Assembly (NCBI GenBank): GCA_002708265.1
Contig: PANA01000003.1
Coordinates: 62,001 to 126,000, forward strand
From: Legionellales bacterium
GTDB lineage: Bacteria > Pseudomonadota > Gammaproteobacteria > Berkiellales > Berkiellaceae
Length of the DNA stretch: 64,000 nucleotides
Reading direction: 5' to 3'
Positions within the stretch are counted from its first letter, which is position 1; every line of letters begins with the position of its first letter. Of the stretch, positions 6,446-16,305 are shown one piece after another. Under the pieces are notes generated by a model. It saw only the letters and a list, made by a program, of their open reading frames with translations, made no database searches and was not told where the DNA came from. Both the position numbers and the translations under genes were made by a program.

Positions 6446-7044
6446 GGCAATATTTTCGTATCCTTTAGTGGTGTTGATAAGCGCTTATCAGTATTACTAA
6501 CCGCCATTTCTGCACGACAGTTCGATGGAATATAGTCACCACTGAGCTCGAAATGTGCACACTCTAAAAATAAGTGATTATTTCTGCCAGCAAAAAAACC
6601 GACAAGACTAAACACAATAGCAATGAGAACGATAAAGGCTCGGTTGCCAAAAGTGAGTGGCTCAAACAGGTCAGCCTTGATCAATTTTAGGAATATATAT
6701 AAGGCATACATAAGCCCTAAAAGAACTATGAAATAATCAAAAAGAACAAAGTAATGTATATACTCATTGTGAAAGCGGGAATCAAAGTAATCGATTAATG
6801 GCCAAAGAACTGGTACGGCCAGAATGACAAAAGAGCGCTTTTGAACATCGGCCTTTTCCACAATGGAGACATAGAGCAAACCTACAAAAATGCTTGCCAC
6901 GAAAACCCATGCGGATATAGCGCTGCGATAAAGGACTGAACCAAATGCGCCTAAATCAAAACCTTGATTCCAGCAAACTAACATAACAGGGAATAGAACT
7001 GAAAATAGTATTTTAGTTCTATGACAGACTTGTTTCAGCGGCAC
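6442..7044 (-). CDS. Hypothetical multi-pass membrane protein (200 aa)
   Basis: About five hydrophobic segments can be seen, for example VLFPVMLVCW, AISAWVFVASIFVGLLYVSI, FVILAVPVLWPLI, FVLFDYFIVLLGLMYALYIF and AFIVLIAIVFSLVGFFAG. A roughly 50-residue hydrophilic tail with two cysteines follows (ECAHFELSGDYIPSNCRAEM). The GTG start at 7044 is supported by AAAGGA about 8 bases upstream. I recognise no family. It reads convergently to the GNAT operon. Confidence 0.6.
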   Translation of the reverse strand: MPLKQVCHRTKILFSVLFPVMLVCWNQGFDLGAFGSVLYRSAISAWVFVASIFVGLLYVSIVEKADVQKRSFVILAVPVLWPLIDYFDSRFHNEYIHYFVLFDYFIVLLGLMYALYIFLKLIKADLFEPLTFGNRAFIVLIAIVFSLVGFFAGRNNHLFLECAHFELSGDYIPSNCRAEMAVSNTDKRLSTPLKDTKILP

Positions 7045-7130
7045 TCTTGAATCCTTTCATTGAGGCAAGTGAATACTTTTATGAGACCATATTTATAGCG
7101 CTGTTCTCAAGCGCAAAACAGCTGTAGCGG

Positions 7131-7844
7131 TTATTTGCGCTTAAGAGCGGAATGTGGCTTAACAAGCGGCCTTCTTGGTACACGAGCGTAAGGTGTAGTA
7201 GAGCTAGAGCGAGCGGCCTTTCCCCGTGATGGCCTTGTTAATATTGTTCGTGAGTGTGGTAAAAAGTTACGAGGAAGCGGGGGTTGAGCGGGTGGTTCGC
7301 TTGTGGTGTGGGCGTATGAGCGTGCGCCCGAACTCCGTCTTAATGCAGCATTCATTGCAGCCTTTTGTCCTGCCCTTTCTAAGTGAACAATACCCAGCAA
7401 GTCTGCAGCTGAGGCTGGTTCCCATTGAGACCTCATTAACTGCAGTTTTTCAATAGAGACATTGATACGAGCATTTTCCTGGAGACTTACAAGCTCTTTG
7501 TCTTTAGGCACATCCAGTTTTGCTTCGACTAATTCAAGGCGATACCCATAGGTCACAGCATGATTAACATATGGGAGCATGTCTGCAATGTGAATATTTG
7601 TCGCGTTGACGATGATGAGAGGATGTTTTTGCATCATGAGTGCAGCAGTATGATAATGTGCAGTTAGGTGAGCCAGTCCAAGAGATTCGCGAGTAAGCTT
7701 TTTGCCAAAGACACAATCGGCGGGTCTCACAACCGCGGGCTCAAGTAAAGTGGGGTTCTTCTCTCGGAAATCTCTTACAAGTTGCTCAACAATGGGGTAT
7801 TTACCGCTACCAGGAAGCCCTCTGATAATTATCAGCGTTGTCAT
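7131..7844 (-). CDS. P-loop kinase-like protein, N4BP2/AAA_33 type, with basic tail
   Basis: The first 130 residues follow the P-loop domain of N4BP2/polynucleotide-kinase-like proteins: LIIIRGLPGSGKYP, then LGLAHLTAHYHTAAL, PLIIVNATNIHIADMLPYV and YGYRLELVEAK. The Walker A Ser/Thr after GSGK is Tyr16, which should disturb Mg-nucleotide binding, so activity is doubtful. From about residue 165 the protein turns into a low-complexity, Arg/Ser/Pro-rich basic tail (positions about 170-237) that may bind nucleic acid or be a poorly conserved extension. It is monocistronic on the minus strand. Confidence is good for the fold and low for a function. Confidence 0.75.
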   Translation of the reverse strand: MTTLIIIRGLPGSGKYPIVEQLVRDFREKNPTLLEPAVVRPADCVFGKKLTRESLGLAHLTAHYHTAALMMQKHPLIIVNATNIHIADMLPYVNHAVTYGYRLELVEAKLDVPKDKELVSLQENARINVSIEKLQLMRSQWEPASAADLLGIVHLERAGQKAAMNAALRRSSGARSYAHTTSEPPAQPPLPRNFLPHSRTILTRPSRGKAARSSSTTPYARVPRRPLVKPHSALKRK

Positions 7845-7942
7845 TTTATGATTCCGAAAGAATTTGATGTTACAAATATGGTATCGAGCTCTTTATGTCG
7901 AATCAATCTGTATTGCGAAGAAGAGAAACATAAACAAGTAAG

Positions 7943-7963
7943 GGGCCCAGCTTGCCTGGGCCC
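7943..7963 (-). terminator. GC-rich hairpin after the 1308-aa gene
   Basis: GGGCCCAG and CTGGGCCC pair perfectly around CTTGC, 18 bases beyond the stop codon of the minus-strand gene at 7982. On the minus strand it is followed by CTTACTTGTTT, a loose T-rich tract, so it may act as a terminator. Confidence 0.5.
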
Positions 7964-7981
7964 AGTCGGCAGTGAGTGACG

Positions 7982-10900
7982 TTAGCGTGGGCGAGCTCTT
8001 AGAAGGGCTTCTACTTCGTCACGTGCATTATAGACAGGCGGGGTTGCATCTCGTCGTCTTACCGCACCCAGCAATGGTAACCAGGTTGATGGCTGCTCAG
8101 GCAAAGTTTCTCCTGGGTGCCCGTCTGTGGTCACGGCTCTGAATATCGAGTGTCGACGCGCACTTCTGGATTGCCATAATAAACTGTCACCAAAAGCAGC
8201 ACGCTCATTCCATGTATTAAAAAAGCCTGTGACTGGGGTGGCTTCTGCTAAGCGCTCATTAGCAAGGCCGCTGCTGAGAGCCACAAACCAAGCATTGGTT
8301 GGATCCAACTGAGCTGCTCGAGCAAAGCATTCTCGTGATGGGCGGTGTGCCATCCAGGCTCGATCACCTTCTTCCCTGTGGGCAAACTGGAGCTGTTCAT
8401 CGACATCAGCCGTTTCCCAGAAACGCTCACTGACTCGGCCTTCAAAATAATACACTTTGGCAAGTAATTTTTTGTAAGTATTGCCTTCTTCAGTGGAAGC
8501 TAGCGGGGTTAGGAAAGTTTTAAGTGGCGCAAATTGACGCTCCACCTCCGTGACTAACGCAGAAACATCATCTGATTGTGAGTTAAGAATGCTTTCTAAC
8601 GACAGCTCCAACGAGCAATACAAGGCACGTGCTTTAAAGCTATTGATCAACGCTCTTTCTTCTTGAGCGCTAGCGGGTAGACGCGGCAATAGTCGCTCAA
8701 TTGCTGCAAGAGCTGGCAAAATGGATTGATTAAGCATACCTCTTCTGGCCTGATAATTAGCCGCCCCGGCGGTAACAACGGAAAGTCGGTCCAACGCTAA
8801 TGAGCCATTTAAACGATAAAAAGTAATCAGCTCTTCAAGTATGTCTTGTGAGGCAGGATTTGCTTCCTCTGCCACTTTTACTTTGTCTAAACAGGCTTTG
8901 TAGGTTAGATTAAGCTGGCGCCACTGTGCTTGAGTACGACGGTCTGGCCGGCAATCACGAGCGGATGCGATGTCCTCATAAAGTTGGTCGCTTTCTGCTT
9001 TTAACTGTGTTGAAAATGATGCCTTTATTCGAGCATCAAGAGAATTTTTCATCTCAGGCGTCAAATGATTCCACAGCGTGCGCGCATCGTCTAGACGATA
9101 TCTACTAACAAACTGGGGGAAATAGTAGGCGTAATTTTGACGTAGAAAGCGCATGCGCATGTCTTGATTCGGTAAAATGTCTAAAATGTCTAAGCGTTGA
9201 TCGTGATTCGTCGTAAGAAAGCCCTGCGCACTTCTAAAGCGAGAGGTTGCAATTAGTACCCGAAACGCATCATTTTCTTCGAGAGTGTTTTTAATAGCTT
9301 CAGCGTTGTAATCACTAGCAACGGCAGCTGCCATAGGGGCTGTTTTAAGGTTTGTTGCGTTGAGTATTTCTAAAGCTTGTTCAGGTCTTTGGGTAGCCAG
9401 ATAGCGGCGGACTAATGCGAGTGTAACTTGCGAGTCTGTGGCCAGTACTTCAGGATCAAGACGATAAACCGCAGTAGCATGAGTGACCTGTACCCCTGAA
9501 AATCTGCCGGGCTGGGCTAAGTGCAAATAGTGTTGAGCAACCGCTTGATAAAGATCGAGGTTTTCTTCTCGCTCAAAAGCGGCTTCAAATGCTGGGATGT
9601 CTACCATCTCATTTTTTAAACGGTCGACACGACTGTCTTCGTTTTGCATAAGGGCAATAATACTGTAAATAGTTGAGGCTCTATATCTCTGTTGAGAGCG
9701 ACGAAGTAGTTCTGCATTATGCTGACCGCCAGTATTAAAGTTGCGTACCGTCTCGCAATCGTAGTAGTTGTACAAATGCAGCACGAGAGCTGATGAAGCG
9801 TCGCGATTAGCAATGACGGCAGGCAAAACAAATTTCGCGACAAGCGTTTCTGGTAGACGTAGATGATCCCACGCAAACCTTCTTGATCGGTAGCATGAGG
9901 CCATATCAGAGGATATTTTATGAGCCAGTGCTTCCATTAAGGGTTTCATTTTTTCTTGATTAGCAGCATTTGCTTGAGTATATAAGTTGAAAATATGCTC
10001 GATTTGTTCTTGCAAAGGTCGCTGTTGTCTGGTGTTCCATTGATGCAAAAGAGAATGCAGTTCACCCTTCAAATGTAGAAACGGAGATTGTTCAAATCGA
10101 TCTCGTCCGAGGGATGTTAGAATAAGATGGCCCATGCGATGAGATGGGAGTTCTAGAGTATTATCTGTTCCAAACACATGCTCCAGCTGCGCCACAGGCA
10201 TATCTCTAAAAGTTTCTGATGTGAATATATCTTGGAAATGTTCAAGGGTATCAATTACAGACATGAACTTTGTGAGAATAACCTCATTTCTTAGCAGTGC
10301 TGGATTTTCGCGTAATCTTTCGCCGAGCTCACTCCAGAAACCACGGTGTATGAGATTTAGAATGATTAAAAGTGAGCATCGTTCAGCATGTTCAGGTGGT
10401 GTGTTATCTTTAGGATATAACGTATTCATTTCATGATAAATGGTTCGGTAATCTACGCGCTCATGGCCAACCAAAGTACAAGCTTTTTCCCACACCCAGC
10501 GAGAAACGTCTTCAAGTGTTCTGCCAGGTAGGCTGGTGACGAAAGTTCCAGGCTCAAATTGGTTTAATCTTTCAAGATTAGCACCAATGACCATCTCAAG
10601 AATCTGTTCTGTCGTTATGCCATCAATGCGAGCAAGGTAATCATAGGCGGTCCGTTGACGCCAAGGTTCCCTAGAGTTTAAAGCCGCCCTTGCTTCCTCA
10701 AGTGGGTTGTCGATTTGTATGGGCAGCAAGCGAGCGTCATCATGAGGTAAGCCTAATGCTCTTGCTAGTATTAAGATACCGCGATGATCATCAAGCCGAG
10801 TGGCAAGTCGGGCCACCATGAGTTTTTCTTGTAAGAAAGGCGGCAAACTGTTTGCAGCAAAATATGAATTAAAGCGATCTAGAAGCCAGGCGTCCACCAG

Positions 10901-11908
10901 CTCACTGGTGTTTATTTCGCCCTCAGGGGTAAAGCCATAAGTCCCATCCAAATGCATTTGCGCACATTCGATGTAAAGTTCTGTTTGCATATTTTGATGC
11001 TGATAGTAGTTTGCAAATATCAAATGAAAACGTCTTTTCAAGCTTGGGTTGTTTTCTGTTAGGGCAGATAAGTCTTCGTGTGCACGTTGTAGCACGTCTG
11101 GATTAACTCGAAAGTTGGCGAGCAAATCCCCCATTCCTGTTAGTAGTGTATTAAGGAGTGAACAAGCGTGTAACTCTTTAGTTCTAGCCCAATGTAATGT
11201 TTCTGCTAACTTACCATTTCTGAGGGCGTTTCTGATGACCTCGTCAATTTGACCGTCCATCAAAGGGATTTTGTGTTCTCGAGAAAACAGATGATCGGCT
11301 GGCATTTCTTGGGTCAAGGAAGGCAGAACTAGGGTGAGCTCGTTTAGCAGTTGTGAAGGGGTTCTTTCGAGTGAAAGATCAAACAACGCAGAATAATCGG
11401 CGCTCAAAATGGTTGAGCCAAACCGGCGCTCAGGCCCAAGATTGAAAGTTTCTACCTTGGGGAATAAATCATTGTACCGCTGCATGAGTGCGGTTTGCGC
11501 TTCAAGCGTGTTCTCATCAGTCAGTGGCTGTCTGAATACAGATAAGTCAACAGAGGTATACGCATTGGTATCAGGAATTTCCCAGCTGTTTATATATGCA
11601 ACATAAGCAAGCTTAGAAAGAGTCAAGTTGACATGTGATTTTTTACAGCGGTTTTGATAACCAAATACACCCCGAATCAGTTCCCAGAAGTATTGGAAAA
11701 CGTTTACTCTCTTAACATTAACGCCATCAGTGAAGAGAAATGAGGCCCATTTCTTTTTACTCAACCCATCCCAAAATTGGCGAAACCTTTCCTCGTTTGG
11801 GGTGTATGGTAAAAAATCAGGTGCAGCTAATAATTGTTTCTTTCTTTCTGGGCTGAGTGCTTTTGAACGGTTGAAAAAACGAAACATCGGGCGTAAAGAG
11901 GGGCTCAT
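7982..11908 (-). CDS. Very large hypothetical protein (1308 aa)
   Basis: One uninterrupted frame spans nearly 4 kb. The ATG at 11908 is chosen because GGAG lies 9 bases upstream; the TTG at 11923 overlaps that site. There is no signal peptide and no transmembrane segment. The sequence is soluble and predominantly helical, with many A/L/E/R-rich helices such as EQALEILNATNLK and LARALGLPHDDARLL, which recall alpha-solenoid or TPR-like repeats without a clear period. No catalytic motif is recognised. It ends with a basic stretch (ALLRARPR). The length and lack of relatives would fit a large effector or scaffold of an intracellular bacterium; this is inference. Confidence 0.7.
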   Translation of the reverse strand: MSPSLRPMFRFFNRSKALSPERKKQLLAAPDFLPYTPNEERFRQFWDGLSKKKWASFLFTDGVNVKRVNVFQYFWELIRGVFGYQNRCKKSHVNLTLSKLAYVAYINSWEIPDTNAYTSVDLSVFRQPLTDENTLEAQTALMQRYNDLFPKVETFNLGPERRFGSTILSADYSALFDLSLERTPSQLLNELTLVLPSLTQEMPADHLFSREHKIPLMDGQIDEVIRNALRNGKLAETLHWARTKELHACSLLNTLLTGMGDLLANFRVNPDVLQRAHEDLSALTENNPSLKRRFHLIFANYYQHQNMQTELYIECAQMHLDGTYGFTPEGEINTSELVDAWLLDRFNSYFAANSLPPFLQEKLMVARLATRLDDHRGILILARALGLPHDDARLLPIQIDNPLEEARAALNSREPWRQRTAYDYLARIDGITTEQILEMVIGANLERLNQFEPGTFVTSLPGRTLEDVSRWVWEKACTLVGHERVDYRTIYHEMNTLYPKDNTPPEHAERCSLLIILNLIHRGFWSELGERLRENPALLRNEVILTKFMSVIDTLEHFQDIFTSETFRDMPVAQLEHVFGTDNTLELPSHRMGHLILTSLGRDRFEQSPFLHLKGELHSLLHQWNTRQQRPLQEQIEHIFNLYTQANAANQEKMKPLMEALAHKISSDMASCYRSRRFAWDHLRLPETLVAKFVLPAVIANRDASSALVLHLYNYYDCETVRNFNTGGQHNAELLRRSQQRYRASTIYSIIALMQNEDSRVDRLKNEMVDIPAFEAAFEREENLDLYQAVAQHYLHLAQPGRFSGVQVTHATAVYRLDPEVLATDSQVTLALVRRYLATQRPEQALEILNATNLKTAPMAAAVASDYNAEAIKNTLEENDAFRVLIATSRFRSAQGFLTTNHDQRLDILDILPNQDMRMRFLRQNYAYYFPQFVSRYRLDDARTLWNHLTPEMKNSLDARIKASFSTQLKAESDQLYEDIASARDCRPDRRTQAQWRQLNLTYKACLDKVKVAEEANPASQDILEELITFYRLNGSLALDRLSVVTAGAANYQARRGMLNQSILPALAAIERLLPRLPASAQEERALINSFKARALYCSLELSLESILNSQSDDVSALVTEVERQFAPLKTFLTPLASTEEGNTYKKLLAKVYYFEGRVSERFWETADVDEQLQFAHREEGDRAWMAHRPSRECFARAAQLDPTNAWFVALSSGLANERLAEATPVTGFFNTWNERAAFGDSLLWQSRSARRHSIFRAVTTDGHPGETLPEQPSTWLPLLGAVRRRDATPPVYNARDEVEALLRARPR

Positions 11909-12052
11909 AAAACGGTACTCCAAAACAGTTTAAGTTATTTTACTTAGTTTCGGTGTTCGAAGCCAGTACAGGACCTATTTTTAAGAAAAAGATCCAATTA
12001 ACTAGTTTGTCTGGTATCTGATTGAAAAATATAAATATTGTCAGAAATTGGC

Positions 12053-12418
12053 TTAAGGCCTAGGTGGGGAAAACCGTTTTTTCTTCGGGCAATGCTCGTT
12101 GAACAGAGCGTCAAAGGACTTGCGATAATAGCAGTCTCTTTCCATCTGAATCATAAATTGGAGGTAGTCACACGCTTTCTCTAAGCGAGCTTTTGCTGGG
12201 CCCTGAAACGGCCCCTGATTATCAGTAGTGCCTCTGACGGGCTCTTCAATAGAAGAGCTGATGCGCTGTAAATGCTTTAATCTTTGCCGTAGTAATGGCG
12301 GTAGGTAAGCACTGCATTCCTTGGCGCAAGCACGATGGATTTCTTTCAGGTGCTGTTGAGCGGTAGGTTTTGGGCCATACAATGATTCGCGCAGTAAATC
12401 CAAAAAGCCAAAATGCAT
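12053..12418 (-). CDS. Hypothetical protein (121 aa)
   Basis: The protein is soluble and basic, with Leu/Arg-rich helices (PPLLRQRLKHLQRISSSIEE) and four cysteines. No known domain is seen. A Lys/Arg/Pro-rich end (KKKRFSPPRP) closes it. It lies between the giant gene and a small secreted-protein gene, all on the minus strand; the about 140-bp gap to the giant gene argues for separate transcription or a loose operon. An overlapping frame (12246-12434) is a shadow. Confidence 0.5.
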   Translation of the reverse strand: MHFGFLDLLRESLYGPKPTAQQHLKEIHRACAKECSAYLPPLLRQRLKHLQRISSSIEEPVRGTTDNQGPFQGPAKARLEKACDYLQFMIQMERDCYYRKSFDALFNEHCPKKKRFSPPRP

Positions 12419-12500
12419 GATGAGCCCTAAACACTAGGTAGAATGATAAAAAAAGTAGCTTATTGTCGGGGGATGCGCTTTGAATGTAAAGGCTTAAGCG

Positions 12501-12845
12501 TTAGGCAGCATCTTCAGGAGGAGCATCCCTTTGCATAAGCCCAAAAGAAGGATGACAGTAGAAGGTAATTTCTTGCTCAAGAAAACGCCGTAAGTCGGCT
12601 TTTTCTGTTTGCCTAAGCTGTGACCCCTGTGTACCACTTAGCAGGGCTTGATATTTTTCTTTTGCATGCTGACAACGAGTATCTATGTGTTCTAGCACAA
12701 GGGCTTCTTCAACTGGCTCTTCTTGAGCCGTTGGCGGAGAGATCGTCTGCTCTTGCTTGGGTAGCGTTAATGAAAAAGTCTCTGCTTGAGCAAGCGTTGA
12801 ATGGACAAACAGTAGCCCGACGGCCCAAAGCAATCGCACAGACAA
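12501..12845 (-). CDS. Small exported protein with signal peptide (114 aa)
   Basis: The N-terminus SVRLLWAVGLLFVHSTLAQA is a clear Sec signal peptide with an AQA-type cleavage site near residue 21. The mature part is about 93 residues, acidic, Gln/Glu-rich, with two cysteines (TRCQHAKEKY and TFYCHPSFG) that could form a disulfide in the periplasm. I do not recognise a family. It precedes the 12053 gene in the same direction with an 82-bp gap. Confidence 0.6.
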   Translation of the reverse strand: MSVRLLWAVGLLFVHSTLAQAETFSLTLPKQEQTISPPTAQEEPVEEALVLEHIDTRCQHAKEKYQALLSGTQGSQLRQTEKADLRRFLEQEITFYCHPSFGLMQRDAPPEDAA

Positions 12846-13018
12846 AACCCTCTCTAAAGCTTATGCAAATCTAGTGTGCCGACAAAATCTTACAGTGTAA
12901 AGTTGCGATCGCCTACTTGCGAGGCATTGCACCAATTGAAGAAAGACTAGAAAATGAAATTAAGTAAAACCAGACTTACTTAGCGGCAATAATCTTCAAG
13001 GACGAGGAGGCCAAAACG

Positions 13019-13273
13019 ATGTGGCACTTGCAAACCAAGGTCGGTACATTTTGGATTGTGGATGCGGAAGAGCATGAGGGAGAATACTTGCTCGGCATGG
13101 ATAATGATGTTTTGGGCCGTTACGATGACCCTCAAAAGGCTGTTAACGATGTTCGGCAACATGAAACAGGTTGTTTGATGTGGGATATGGGCAGTGTGAG
13201 TCGACCTGCACCAGAACTGGAAGAATGGCACACAGGCCTTCCAGATGCCTGGGAAAAAGCAGATACCCTATAG
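13019..13273 (+). CDS. Small acidic hypothetical protein (84 aa)
   Basis: A near-perfect ribosome binding site (GAGGAGGCC) precedes the ATG. The product is acidic and Trp/Asp-rich: FWIVDAEEHEGEYLLGMDND, then DDPQKAVNDVRQHETGCL and ELEEWHTGLPDAW. The strand pattern with YDDPQKAVNDV resembles small all-beta plus helix proteins in which a residue is looked up per turn, but no family can be named with certainty. It is followed by a palindrome that may end the transcript. Confidence 0.65.
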   Translation: MWHLQTKVGTFWIVDAEEHEGEYLLGMDNDVLGRYDDPQKAVNDVRQHETGCLMWDMGSVSRPAPELEEWHTGLPDAWEKADTL

Positions 13274-13290
13274 CATTGTTAAGATACACT

Positions 13291-13341
13291 ATTCAGGGCC
13301 TGATCAGGCCCTGAATCAAATTCATTAAAAAACAATGAATT
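13291..13341 (+). terminator. 26-bp perfect palindrome plus second hairpin
   Basis: Bases 13291-13316 are a perfect palindrome centred on TGATCA, with arms ATTCAGGGCCTGA and TCAGGCCCTGAAT. A second stem (AATTCATT, 13319-13326, and AATGAATT, 13334-13341) follows 2 bases later around AAAAAAC. The pair lies 17 bases after the stop of the 84-aa gene and probably ends that transcript, though no T-run follows. A protein-binding palindrome upstream of rpmE is an alternative. Confidence 0.5.
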
Positions 13342-13481
13342 AGTCGTACTTCTATCTTCTTCAGTGGCTTTCAGTTGTTTGACAAAGCTTTCCTCTTGCG
13401 TGACCCAAAAGTTTCCAGTAAAATCCAGCCCCTGAGGTTTTAATTTCAAGAACAACTACTAATTAGTAAGGGCAGGGCGCT

Positions 13482-13715
13482 ATGAAAGCCGATATTCATC
13501 CCAATTACAGTCCAGTCGCCGTCACGTGTAATTGTGGCAACGAATTCTCTATTGCGTCTACCATGCGTGCTGACAGTTACCGTGTGGACGTTTGCAACCA
13601 ATGCCATCCTTTTTATACCGGAAAACATAAGATTCTGGATACTGAAGGACGAGTTGATCAGTTCATGCGTCGTTACGGTGCTGGACAAAAATCAGACGAT
13701 CAGGCTAAAGAGTAA
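13482..13715 (+). CDS. rpmE: 50S ribosomal protein L31
   Basis: The 77-residue protein matches zinc-type (C+) L31: [19 protein letters not shown] at the start and [20 protein letters not shown] later, giving the Zn-binding CxC...CxxC set. It also has the usual [11 protein letters not shown] end. L31 sits in the large subunit central protuberance and bridges to the small subunit. The presence of all Zn ligands means this is the zinc-dependent paralogue; a zinc-free copy could exist elsewhere. The gene has its own terminator. Confidence 0.97.
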   Translation: MKADIHPNYSPVAVTCNCGNEFSIASTMRADSYRVDVCNQCHPFYTGKHKILDTEGRVDQFMRRYGAGQKSDDQAKE

Positions 13716-13739
13716 TCTTAAGCTCTTTTCCCTGCGCGC

Positions 13740-13765
13740 AAAAAAGGACCTTAGGGTCCTTTTTT
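13740..13765 (+). terminator. Rho-independent terminator after rpmE
   Basis: AAAAAAGGACC, a TTAG loop and GGTCCTTTTTT form a strong stem with a T-run 25 bases after the rpmE stop. The A-run makes it active on the other strand too. Confidence 0.9.
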
Positions 13766-13955
13766 CGTGTAAAACCGTTCTCGTTATTGAGCGGGGGCGT
13801 GAACCCAAGTAGCATGTTGGGCAACTATACGCAGGTTTTCAGTTTACCGCGCGGGAATCGATAGAGAGTGAGATGACACCTTCGTTATTAACGGGGTATC
13901 TTGAAAGAGGACAATGTGTCCTTTGGGTTGACGGGTTTATTGGAGAAATACTCTT

Positions 13956-15218
13956 ATGGCATCAGATTTTGAAAAGGCGGCTTTGGACTATCATGAAAAG
14001 CCAAAACCTGGGAAACTGAGCGTTGAGGTTAGTAAATCAACCAAAACTCAAAAAGATCTCGCGCTGGCCTACTCCCCTGGCGTCGCCGTTCCAGTAAGAG
14101 CCATTGAGCAAAACCCAGATGATGTTTATCGTTACACTCTAAAGTCTAACCTTGTTGGGGTTATTACCAATGGAACGGCTGTGTTGGGACTAGGTGATGT
14201 TGGCCCTCTCGCCAGTAAGCCAGTCATGGAAGGTAAGGCGGTTCTGTTTAAGCGTTTTGCGAATATTGATTGTTTTGATATTGAGGTAGACGCCCCAAAC
14301 CCCCAAAGCTTTATCTCAACGGTCGAACGAATTGCACCAACCTTTGGTGGCATTAATCTTGAAGATATTCGTGGTCCACAGTGCTTTGAGATTGAGAATG
14401 CTCTGATTGAGCGACTAGATATTCCAGTTTTTCATGACGATCAGCATGGCACCGCTATTATTATTTGCGCGGGATTGCTCAATGCCTTAGAAATTCAAGG
14501 CAAATCCTTGCATGAGGCAAAAGTTATTTGTTTGGGTGCAGGGGCTGCAGGTATTGCATCTATGCGGTTGCTGGTCACGATGGGGGCAAAACGGGAAAAC
14601 ATTCTTATGCTGGATAGGCAGGGTGTTATCCATATGGGACGTACAGACTTAAACCCCTATAAGTTCGCGTTTGCGGCAGAAACGGATAAACGATCATTAG
14701 CAGATGCAATGGATGGAGCCGATGTTTTTGTTGGCGTATCCGGGGCGAACTTAATTAGCCCTGAAATGCTTAAAAGCATGAATGAAAAACCGATTGTTTT
14801 TGCTTTATCTAATCCAGATCCTGAAATTCACCCAGACTTAGCCAACTCTGTTAGAGATGATGTCATTATGGCGACCGGTCGGAGTGATTTCCCCAATCAG
14901 GTGAATAACGTTTTATGTTTCCCTTATATCTTTAGAGGGGCTCTGGATGTCAGAGCAAAAATGATTAATGAAGATATGATGATTGCCGCGGCTAAAGCGA
15001 TCGCGGCTTTAGCGAAAGAGCCTATCCCAGAAGAAGTCAAAGTTGCCTACGGCGACGCTGCGCCTTCTGAGTTTGGGGCGCAGTACATTATTCCAACCCC
15101 TCTGGACCCTCGGTTACTTGACTGGGTAGCACCAGCGGTGGCTCATGCTGCCGTGGAGACAAAAGTCGCAAGATTACCTTTCCCAGCGCACTATTCACCG
15201 ATTAAAACGCGAAAGTAA
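13956..15218 (+). CDS. maeB: Malic enzyme, NAD(P)-dependent, short form
   Basis: The enzyme oxidatively decarboxylates malate to pyruvate with reduction of NAD(P). Seen are the substrate-binding start YSPGVAVPV, the metal region FGGINLEDIRGPQCFEIE, VFHDDQHGTAI, the nucleotide fold ICLGAGAAGIASMRLL, and the ALSNPDPEI motif. At 420 residues it lacks the C-terminal phosphotransacetylase-like half found in the about 750-residue MaeB of E. coli, as in many short bacterial malic enzymes. GGAG precedes the ATG. Malate dehydrogenase lies 97 bases downstream, placing the two malate-consuming enzymes side by side. Confidence 0.95.
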   Translation: MASDFEKAALDYHEKPKPGKLSVEVSKSTKTQKDLALAYSPGVAVPVRAIEQNPDDVYRYTLKSNLVGVITNGTAVLGLGDVGPLASKPVMEGKAVLFKRFANIDCFDIEVDAPNPQSFISTVERIAPTFGGINLEDIRGPQCFEIENALIERLDIPVFHDDQHGTAIIICAGLLNALEIQGKSLHEAKVICLGAGAAGIASMRLLVTMGAKRENILMLDRQGVIHMGRTDLNPYKFAFAAETDKRSLADAMDGADVFVGVSGANLISPEMLKSMNEKPIVFALSNPDPEIHPDLANSVRDDVIMATGRSDFPNQVNNVLCFPYIFRGALDVRAKMINEDMMIAAAKAIAALAKEPIPEEVKVAYGDAAPSEFGAQYIIPTPLDPRLLDWVAPAVAHAAVETKVARLPFPAHYSPIKTRK

Positions 15219-15312
15219 CAGTTCCAACTTCTCTAATTTTTCTGGGGCAGAATTTGATCATTCTGTCCCGGGTGCATACCATAAACACAGACTTTTTATA
15301 TGTTTGGAGTAA

Positions 15313-16272
<960 letters not shown>

Positions 16273-16305
16273 GCCATACCTAATACTCACAAGGAGAAAT
16301 GTGAC

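Noticed and set aside
8248-8463. 71-codon minus-strand frame inside the giant gene
   Set aside because: It lies fully within the 1308-residue coding frame in another phase and lacks a ribosome binding site.
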